Origin: Anaerolineae bacterium
Lineage (GTDB): Bacteria; Chloroflexota; Anaerolineae; Promineifilales; Promineifilaceae
Length of the DNA: 64,000 nucleotides
Direction of reading: 5' to 3'
NCBI GenBank assembly: GCA_020848035.1
Contig: JADLAX010000082.1
Coordinates: forward strand, 62,001 to 126,000
The notes under the pieces were generated by a model, which saw only the letters and a program-made list of their open reading frames with translations, was not told the origin of the DNA and searched no databases. The position numbers were made by a program, and so were the translations under genes. Shown here in pieces: positions 25,709 to 33,400 of this stretch. Within the stretch, counting starts at the first letter, position 1, and every line of letters begins with the position of its first letter.

Positions 25709-25801
25709 AAGCTCCTTTCCTTTGTCGGTAATGACTACTCTTTTTAACGGATTTCCGGCCACGGTTGTTCCCCCGTGCCCAACAACGGTAGAATCGTGGG
25801 C

Positions 25802-26404
25802 ATGGAAATTGCGTACCAGGATGCCCATTTTTGCTGCTGGGGAAGCCAAACCCAGGGTGGCATTTATCTGCTGCGGTTGACGGTAAGCCAGCCGATTTTA
25901 GTCGGCTTCGGCCGTTTTCAGCACGGCCGTTCCTTGCCAGTTGCTGCGGGTGATTATCTCTACGTGGGTTCGGCCCTGGCGACCCAGGGTTCGACTTCGC
26001 TTGCCCGGCGACTGCTGCGCCACGCCAGCCGCAACAATGTTGTCGCTCCTCACTTATTGCGCCAAAAAATGCTGCAACTGTTTCCCCAAATCGGTCTGGG
26101 GCCAATGCCTCTGCGGCCTCCGGCGCACAAAACGCTCCGCTGGCACGTCGATTTTTTGCTGGAGGAAACGGCCGTTACCCTCACCACCGTTTACCTCATC
26201 CGCCACAACAAATTGGGCGCGGCGCTGGAAACGGCCGTAGCCAGATTTTTGCTTACCCTGCCCAACATCGCCCCGCTGGCAGTCGGTCTGGGCAGCTCGG
26301 ACGATCCGGGTGGCACCCATTTGCTGCACGTGGCGGCCGATTCGGCCTGGTGGTCTGCCTTTCCTGCCCGGCTGACGCCCGTCTTGCCCGGAGTGTCTGT
26401 ATGA
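25802..26404 (+). CDS. DUF123 / GIY-YIG-related protein
   Basis: 200 residues from ATG 25802. Core GGIYLLRLTVSQP...GRSLPVAAGDYLYVGSALATQGSTSLARRLLRHA, then LRWHVDFLL, is the DUF123 signature (archaeal/bacterial proteins distantly like GIY-YIG endonucleases, also found fused to Nth). The YVG element is retained; nuclease activity is unproven for the family. The stop overlaps the M23 gene's start (ATGA), so the two are translated together, an odd pairing of a predicted nucleic-acid protein with a cell-wall lipoprotein. Confidence 0.82.
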   Translation: MEIAYQDAHFCCWGSQTQGGIYLLRLTVSQPILVGFGRFQHGRSLPVAAGDYLYVGSALATQGSTSLARRLLRHASRNNVVAPHLLRQKMLQLFPQIGLGPMPLRPPAHKTLRWHVDFLLEETAVTLTTVYLIRHNKLGAALETAVARFLLTLPNIAPLAVGLGSSDDPGGTHLLHVAADSAWWSAFPARLTPVLPGVSV

Positions 26405-28098
26405 ACCGTGTCCGCCTGGCTTTGCTGCTGCTGCTGGTGGGACCGCTGGCCTGCGCCGCACCGCCCCCGGCGGTGATTCAACCGGTTGTTCCGGTGGTCC
26501 CGACTGTTTTACCCACGCCTGTGGCCGCGGCAACGGCCGTTCCCAGCCAGACGCCACTCATCAACCCCACGGCTGCCCCCACGCCTGAGCCATCGGCGAC
26601 GGCCGTGCCGCGGCCCGTGTGGCAAAATCCGTTAGACCTGGCGATGCGAGATACGGCCGTATCCGCCAATGCCGCATTCTACTCGCTTTTGCCGGAAAAC
26701 AGCGGCCTCTGGCAGTTTGTCGCCGGCAGCTTCTGGCATCCCATTGCCCTGGCGGTGAACGACACCACCGCCTTTTTGCTCGATGGCGGGCGGGTGCTGG
26801 CGCTGGACATGCGCCGCAGCACGCCGCTGACGGTGCTGCTGCAGCCGGGTGATGTAGTGGAAAATCTGGTGGTGCAGGAGCCGCTGGATCTGGCCCTGGT
26901 GGGCGCGGAACTGCTGGTTCTGGACCGGGTTGGTGATGTGTACGCACTCGATCTGGCAGCCAAAACCTGGCGCCTGGAACAGAGCCTGCGGCCGATTGGT
27001 GAAACGTCGAGCCATTATTTTGTCGCCCTGGGCCACGATGCGGCCAGCGGCGACGTCCGGCTGCGCCTGGAAACCAGCTACCGCTATGCCCAAACGTTTT
27101 TCGCCGACGGCCGTCAGCGGCTCTGGTCGCTGCCCGAGGAAGTGCTGCCGGTGGACATCAGCGGTGTGGCTGACCAGGTGTACGTGCTGTGGCGCAATCC
27201 AGACAGAACGGCAACCGTGGCCCTCTTCCAGGAGACGATGCGCCTGGCGGCCTTTGCCCCGACGGTGGCCATTACCCAACCGCGCCAGATTGTGGCCACA
27301 GAAACGGCCGTTTACGTGCTCGATCAGGCGGGCCAGCGTTTGTTAAGTTTGCAGCCGCAAACCGGGGCGCTTCAGGCGGTGGTCCAGCTGCCGGAGGTGA
27401 CCACCTTTGCCGCCACCCCGGCCGGCGACCAGCTTGTATTGGCCGGGCGCGACCGGCTGTATTTCTGGCAGCAGCCGGAAAACGGGCGCTTTGTGCCCGC
27501 CGGGCCCATTTTAACTGCGCCGCAGCCGCACGATACGGCCGTCTGGCACAGCCCGCTCACCTACACCTGGCCCATCTCTGGCGACTACCTGGACCTGACG
27601 CCGCGTGACCTGCAAATGCCGGGTGCGCCGCGCCACTACCGGTTGGGCATCCACGAGGGCACCGATTTTTACTGGGCCAACGGCACGCCGGTCTATGCCG
27701 CCGCGGCGGGCACGGTGATTCGGGCGACGGTGGATTATGAACGGCCGTCGCAAATCACCTTCGACTACCGCCGCGCCGAAAACATTGAGCTAAGCTACAC
27801 CACACCGGAAAATCTCGATTTTTACCGGGGCATGCAGCTCTGGATTTTGCAGGAGGATGGCTTTGTGGCGCGGTATGCCCACTTGAGCGCTATTGCTGAG
27901 GGGGTGGAGATGGGAACGGCCGTTACCGCCGGGCAGCAAATCGGCCTTATTGGCAACACGGGGTCACCCGCTTCGCCGCGCAGCGAAACCGAAGATGCTC
28001 ACCTGCACCTGGAAGTCTGGCTGGATGACAGCTACCTGGGACAATTTTTGCGCCCCATCGAAACGCGCGAACTCCTTGAACAACGGTTTACTCCTTAA
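26401..28098 (+). CDS. Lipoprotein with beta-propeller-like region and C-terminal M23 peptidase
   Basis: 565 residues from ATG 26401. Lipoprotein signal (LLLLVGPLAC, Cys near residue 20), Pro/Ala/Thr-rich linker to about 75, then 300 residues of beta-propeller-like repeats (VYALDLAAKTW, VYVLDQAGQRLLSLQP), and a C-terminal LytM/M23 domain (about 405-560). Zinc ligands follow the family: His418 and Asp422 (HEGTD), and His534/His536 (HLHLEVW). Such enzymes cut peptidoglycan cross-links or act on proteins. An intact active site suggests a working peptidase displayed on the cell surface. Confidence 0.88.
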   Translation: MNRVRLALLLLLVGPLACAAPPPAVIQPVVPVVPTVLPTPVAAATAVPSQTPLINPTAAPTPEPSATAVPRPVWQNPLDLAMRDTAVSANAAFYSLLPENSGLWQFVAGSFWHPIALAVNDTTAFLLDGGRVLALDMRRSTPLTVLLQPGDVVENLVVQEPLDLALVGAELLVLDRVGDVYALDLAAKTWRLEQSLRPIGETSSHYFVALGHDAASGDVRLRLETSYRYAQTFFADGRQRLWSLPEEVLPVDISGVADQVYVLWRNPDRTATVALFQETMRLAAFAPTVAITQPRQIVATETAVYVLDQAGQRLLSLQPQTGALQAVVQLPEVTTFAATPAGDQLVLAGRDRLYFWQQPENGRFVPAGPILTAPQPHDTAVWHSPLTYTWPISGDYLDLTPRDLQMPGAPRHYRLGIHEGTDFYWANGTPVYAAAAGTVIRATVDYERPSQITFDYRRAENIELSYTTPENLDFYRGMQLWILQEDGFVARYAHLSAIAEGVEMGTAVTAGQQIGLIGNTGSPASPRSETEDAHLHLEVWLDDSYLGQFLRPIETRELLEQRFTP

Positions 28099-28117
28099 GA
28101 CTCATACAACCCCCGCC

Positions 28118-28172
28118 TAATTCGTGCCCCGCTTAATTCGTGGAAATTCGTGTTAATTCGTTGCGATTTTCA
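28118..28172. repeat. 'attcgtg' dispersed repeat
   Basis: Tandem units aattcgtgnnnn (taattcgtgccc, taattcgtgga, aattcgtgtt, aattcgttgc) in the gap between the M23 and MutS-like genes. Confidence 0.6.
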
Positions 28173-28223
28173 AGACTCGCCTTTTTTCTTTTACGCGCGC
28201 CATCCTCTATAATCCCCCACTTG

Positions 28224-30092
28224 ATGACCGAAAAAGCCAGACGCCTCCACCTGTTGCAGCATCAATCGGCCCGCCTGGAGCGGCGGCTGATGGCCCTGCG
28301 CCACCGCAGTGACCAGTTTTCGCGCTGGCGGCTGGGTTTGTTTGCCCTGGGCGGGTTGGTGAGCGGGGCCAGCTTTTTGCAGTGGGGACCGGTGGTGTGG
28401 CTGTGGGTAACGGCCGTTGCTTTCCTCCCCTTCATTGCTGCCGTCATCATCCACCGGCGCGTCGAAAATGCCGTCATTCGTTTTGCCCTTTGGCTGCAGA
28501 TGACGCAGTCACACCTGGCGCGTATGACGCTGGATTGGCCAAAGCTGCCTGCGACACGGCCGTTTCCCACCCCTACCGATCACCCCTTTGCCCAGGATTT
28601 AGACGTGGTGGGTGATTTTTCATTGCACCGGCTGCTGGATACGGCCGTGGCCCACGAAGGCAGTCACCGGCTGCATGAGTGGCTGCTGGACACGGCACCA
28701 CGGGCCGAGGCCGTGCTGCAGCGGCAGCGCCGCGTGCGCGAGCTGGCCGGGCAGACGCGCTTTCGCCAGCGGCTGGGGCTGCAAGCTCGCCTGGCGGTAG
28801 ACGACCGCAGCCCGCAGGGAGCACCGCCATTTGCGGGGCAGGAACTGTTGGATTGGGTAGGCCAGGAGAACCGTGGCGGGACGTTACGGCCGTTGCTCCT
28901 TGGTCTCTCCGTGTTGGCTGTGGTGAACTGGGTGCTGTTGGCCGGGTACCAGCTGTGGCAGTGGCCGCCGCTCTGGTTGGGCAGCGCCCTGGTTTACGGC
29001 GTCTTGTTCATCACCCTGGGCTTCCAGCGCACCGCCAGCCTGTTCAGCGACGTTCTGTTTCTGGATGATCGCCTGCGGGTGCTTAACGGCGTTTTTGCCT
29101 TTTTAGAGCGGTGGCGTTATGACCAGATGCCAGAAATAGAGCAGCTTTGCCAGCCGTTTTTGGTGGTGGGCGAACGGCCGTCCACTCATATCCGCCGCGT
29201 GCAAAAGGTGATGACCGGCGTTGGGCTGCGCCAGAACTGGCTGCTGGGCTTTTTGCTCAACGCCTTGCTGCCCTGGGACATCTACTTTGCCTACCGGCTC
29301 GACCAATGCCGTGCCGACCTGGCGGCCCAGCTGCCGCGCTGGCTGGACGTCTGGTACGAGCTGGAGGCTACCAGCAGCCTGGCCACTTTTGCCTACCTCA
29401 ACCCCGGCGAATGGGTCTGGCCCACGCTGTCTGGCGCCAGGGCAGCCACCTTTGCCGCTGAACAGCTGGGTCATCCACTCATCCCCAGCGACCAGCGCGT
29501 TAGTAACGATGTGCATCTGGATGAAAAACGGCCGATTTACCTCATTACCGGTTCCAACATGGCCGGGAAGAGCTCTTTTTTGCGCACGGTTGGGGTGAAC
29601 CTGGTGCTGGCTTATGCAGGAGGCCCGGTGGTAGCCCGCTCATTCCACGCCAGCTGGCTGCGCCTCTTTGCCACCATTCGCGTGGCCGATTCGCTTAGCG
29701 ACGGCTTTTCCTTCTTCTATGCTGAGGTCCGCCGCCTGTCGCAGCTGCTCACCGCGCTGAATGCACCTGGAGAACGGCCGCTTCTTTTTCTCATCGACGA
29801 GATTTTCCGGGGCACCAACAACCGGGAACGGTTGATTGGCAGCCGGGCATACATTCAGGCATTGGCCGAGGGCAGTGGCCTGGGAGCCATTGCCACCCAC
29901 GATCTGGAGCTGGTGCAGCTGGCCGAAGACACGGCAAAGATTCAAAACGTGCATTTTCGGGATGCGGTGGTAGACGGCCGTATGGTCTTTGATTACAAGC
30001 TGCACCCTGGCCCGTGCCCCACCACCAACGCTCTCAAAATCATGCAGCTGGCCGGGCTCCCCATCGAGCCGCCGCCGACCGTGACCCGGTAG
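28224..30092 (+). CDS. Membrane-anchored MutS-like ATPase
   Basis: 622 residues from ATG 28224; an in-frame start at 28140 lies in the repeat. A MutS domain V ATPase occupies the C-terminus: Walker A GSNMAGKSS (Lys449), the LSDGFSFFYAEVRRL segment, Walker B FLIDEIFRGTNNRER and a THDLEL switch. The clamp/lever region is short, the mismatch-recognition domain I is absent, and hydrophobic segments near residues 35-75 and 225-280 look like membrane helices. This architecture is a known but poorly studied MutS-related family; the partner and substrate are unknown. Not the mismatch repair MutS, nor MutS2 (no Smr domain). Confidence 0.85.
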   Translation: MTEKARRLHLLQHQSARLERRLMALRHRSDQFSRWRLGLFALGGLVSGASFLQWGPVVWLWVTAVAFLPFIAAVIIHRRVENAVIRFALWLQMTQSHLARMTLDWPKLPATRPFPTPTDHPFAQDLDVVGDFSLHRLLDTAVAHEGSHRLHEWLLDTAPRAEAVLQRQRRVRELAGQTRFRQRLGLQARLAVDDRSPQGAPPFAGQELLDWVGQENRGGTLRPLLLGLSVLAVVNWVLLAGYQLWQWPPLWLGSALVYGVLFITLGFQRTASLFSDVLFLDDRLRVLNGVFAFLERWRYDQMPEIEQLCQPFLVVGERPSTHIRRVQKVMTGVGLRQNWLLGFLLNALLPWDIYFAYRLDQCRADLAAQLPRWLDVWYELEATSSLATFAYLNPGEWVWPTLSGARAATFAAEQLGHPLIPSDQRVSNDVHLDEKRPIYLITGSNMAGKSSFLRTVGVNLVLAYAGGPVVARSFHASWLRLFATIRVADSLSDGFSFFYAEVRRLSQLLTALNAPGERPLLFLIDEIFRGTNNRERLIGSRAYIQALAEGSGLGAIATHDLELVQLAEDTAKIQNVHFRDAVVDGRMVFDYKLHPGPCPTTNALKIMQLAGLPIEPPPTVTR

Positions 30093-30154
30093 CAGCTTTT
30101 ACCCAGTCTTCACTCGATTCACCTCACATTTTCACGACGTCACCCTTGGGCCAA

Positions 30155-30163
30155 TGTTATACT
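30155..30163 (+). promoter_or_regulatory. Extended -10 promoter for the CSLREA protein
   Basis: TGTTATACT (TGn plus TATACT). An ACGGCCGT palindrome lies at 30165-30172, i.e. over the expected transcription start. The following leader to 30430 (about 260 nt) has no gene and no recognised RNA element. Confidence 0.5.
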
Positions 30164-30430
30164 GACGGCCGTGTCCCAAAAAGCCAGGCGTAAAATTTCC
30201 ATAAAATTAATCTGATTCGTAAGCATGCCACGTCAGACTGGGTGATGATGGCCGTAATAGCCATGCAACAACGCGTTTAAACATTCAAGCGACATCCTTG
30301 CAACTTCGTCGCCTGTCTAAATAATTCTTGTGGTGGAGCCAAAACTGAATATTTGTTTTCTGAGCCAGGATTTGGAGTAACGGCAGCGCATCAAGCGGAA
30401 AGTGCTGCATCTTGGTACGAGAGAAAAGGT

Positions 30431-33400
30431 ATGAAAAGCGTGAAACGATCGAATCTGTGGCGTATTACTTTCTTGTCCCTTGCGACCCTCTTTGTATTGT
30501 TTGTTACCACAACGGTGATGGCCAGCGGGCGGGGTGGACCCGTTTACACGGTCAACACCACCGCCGACACAGACGATGGTGCCTGCACCAAGACCCACTG
30601 CTCCCTGCGTGAAGCCCTTCACGCATCCAATGCCCTGGCAAGCGGCAGCGCCATCATCCAGTTTAAGGTGGGCAACCTGAACCCCGTGGTGATTGCGCCT
30701 ACTTCCCCACTGCCCGCGATTACCCACTCCGTTTTGCTAAAAACCAATGCCGCCAACACCATTGATGTCGTCTTGGACGGCAGCGCTGCTGGTGAGACCG
30801 ATGGTCTGCTGCTGTTGGGCAGTGCCATCACGGTGCAGGACCTGACGGTGCAAAATTTTAGCGGCAGCGGCGTGGTGGTCAGCGGTGGCGGTAATATCGT
30901 TGCCGGGATGACCCTGACGGGCAACGGTGGCAGCGGCATTGTGGTGGCCGAAGGCAGCGGCCACGTGCTGCGCCAGAACCAGATTTTTGACAACGGCCGT
31001 ATCGGCATTGATCTGGCCGATGATGGGCTTACCAGCAACGATTTGGGTGATGCCGATGACGGCGCTAACGGCCGTCAGAACACCCCAACTCTCATTCGGG
31101 CTATCCCCACCGGGGCTGCCCTGGAAATTGAAGGGCTGCTCAACAGCCAGGCCAACAGCAGCTATACCCTTGACTTCTACGCCAGCGACAGCTGCAACGA
31201 GGCCGGGTTTGGCGATGGCCAGACGTGGCTGGGCAGCACCGAACTGACGACCGACGCCAACGGCAATGCCAGCTTTATGACGGCCGTTGCCGCCACCCTC
31301 ACCGACGCCAGCCTTACCGCCCTGGCTACTGGCCCAGACGGCACCTCAGAATTCAGCCGCTGCGTTCGCTTAGGCCGCGGCAACGACGCCTGGACTCGTG
31401 CCCTGGACCTCGAATTGACGCCCGACTCCGTTTCGCCTGAGGTGCAAACGGCCGAAATCAGCCAGCACCTCGACCTGGCCGGGCAGTCCCGCTGGTATAA
31501 ATTTGCTGTGCAGCCCAACAGCCAGCTGGTGATTACCCTCACCGACCTGCCCGCCAACTACGACCTGACCGTCTACAAAGATATCGCCGCCGAGTGGGCC
31601 TCGCTGCAAACCCTGGATGATACCGAAGACCTGGTCTCGCTCACGGCCGAATTTGCGCCCGACGCCTTCTCGCCGGACGCCTTCAGCCCGGATGCTTTTT
31701 CGCCGGATGCGTTCAGCCCGGACGCCTTCTCGCCGGATGCGTTCAGCCCGGACGCCTTCTCGCCGGATGCGTTCAGCCCGGACGCCTTCTCGCCGGATGC
31801 GTTCAGCCCGGACGCCTTCTCGCCGGATGCGTTCAGCCCAGATGCTTTCTCGCCGGACGCCTTCAGCCCGGACGCCTTCTCGCCCGATGCGTTCAGTCCG
31901 GATGCCTTCTCGCCCGATGCGTTCAGCCCGGACGCCTTCTCCAGCGCCCAGATGCGCAGCCTGATTGCTGTCTCGGCCTTCAACGGCCAGGCAGGTGAAG
32001 GGGTGCGCCTGAACACCTGGGAAAACAGCGGCAGTTTTTACATTCGGGTGCGCGGGCGCAACGGTGTTTTTGATCCGAACAACAGCTACTCCCTGAACGT
32101 GATGCAAACGGCGGGCAGCTGCGGCAGCGTGACTGACGCCCTGCCGACCAGCACGCACACGGCCGTTGCCAACAACCACAACACCATCATTTTGGTGGAT
32201 TACGGCCGTCTCTCCGGCGACCTCACCACCATGCAGGCGCGCCTAGCCACCTTTGCCGCCCGCGCCGAGGTCAACGGCGTCATCGTTGACGTCAGCAGCG
32301 ATGCCCGCGTGGCCGCCGCCAACGCCCAGGCGGATCTCAATCCCGCCTGTCCCTTTGCCAAAAACCTGGTGGCTTATGCCATCAAAGATATTGTCGACAG
32401 CTACCGGGCGCTGAATCCGCTCGCCTACATCGTCATCATCGGCAACGATGACGTGATCCCCTTCTTCCGCCATCCGGATCAGGCGCTGCTGGCCAACGAA
32501 CGCAACTACGTGCCGCCCGTGCTGGACGCCACCGCTTCGCAGGCCAGCCTGCGCCTGGGCTACGTGCTGAGCCAGGATCGCTACGGCGCAACCGTTGAGC
32601 TGTCTAGCAAAATTGATACGCTGCCCATTCCCGACCTGGCCGTGGGTCGCCTGGTGGAAACGCCAGAGCAAATTGTAACCATGCTGGATGCCTACCTCAG
32701 CACAACCGACGGCGTGGTTGACACGCCCGATTCGGCCCTGGTGAGCGGCTACGACTTCCTCGAAGACGCCGCCAACGCCATCGCCAGCGAACTTTCCAGC
32801 GGCCTGGGCAATCCGGCGACCACGCTCATAACCCCGCGTGATGTAGCCCCCACCGATCCGGCTTCCTGGACGGCCGATCAGCTGGCCACGCTGCTGCTGA
32901 ATAACCGCTACGATGTCAGCTTCCTGGCCGGGCACTTCAGTGCCAGCAGCACCCTGGCGGCCGACTACACCACGCGCCTCCTGGCGGCAGACCTGGCAAC
33001 CTCCAGCGTGGACATGACCAACGCGCTCGTCTTTAGCGCGGGCTGCCACGCTGGCTACAACATTGTCAATGCCCACGGTGTGCCCGGTGTTACGGCCGAA
33101 CCAGACTGGGCGCAGGCGTTTGCCAGCAAAGGTGTGACGCTGATTGCCGGTACCGGTTACCAATACGGCGACACCGACTTCATCGAATACAGCGAACGGC
33201 TCTACCTGGCCTTTAGCGAAGAGCTGCGTGCGGGCACTGGCCCGGTGGCCATTGGGCAGGCGTTGAGTGCCGCCAAACAAACCTACCTCGCCGAAACGCA
33301 AGAGTTACGGCCGTTGCACGAAAAATCGCTCCTCATTGCCACCTTGTTTGGTCTGCCGATGCTTAAAATTGATATGCCCGCCGGGCGGGGCAATCCGTCT

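Noticed and set aside
31658..31942. CRISPR-like array
   Set aside because: Units are contiguous 15/30-bp coding repeats without unique spacers.
31370..32179. Minus-strand ORFs across the PDAFS array
   Set aside because: The repeat is open in several frames simply because its unit lacks stops; the plus frame is embedded in a recognised multi-domain protein.
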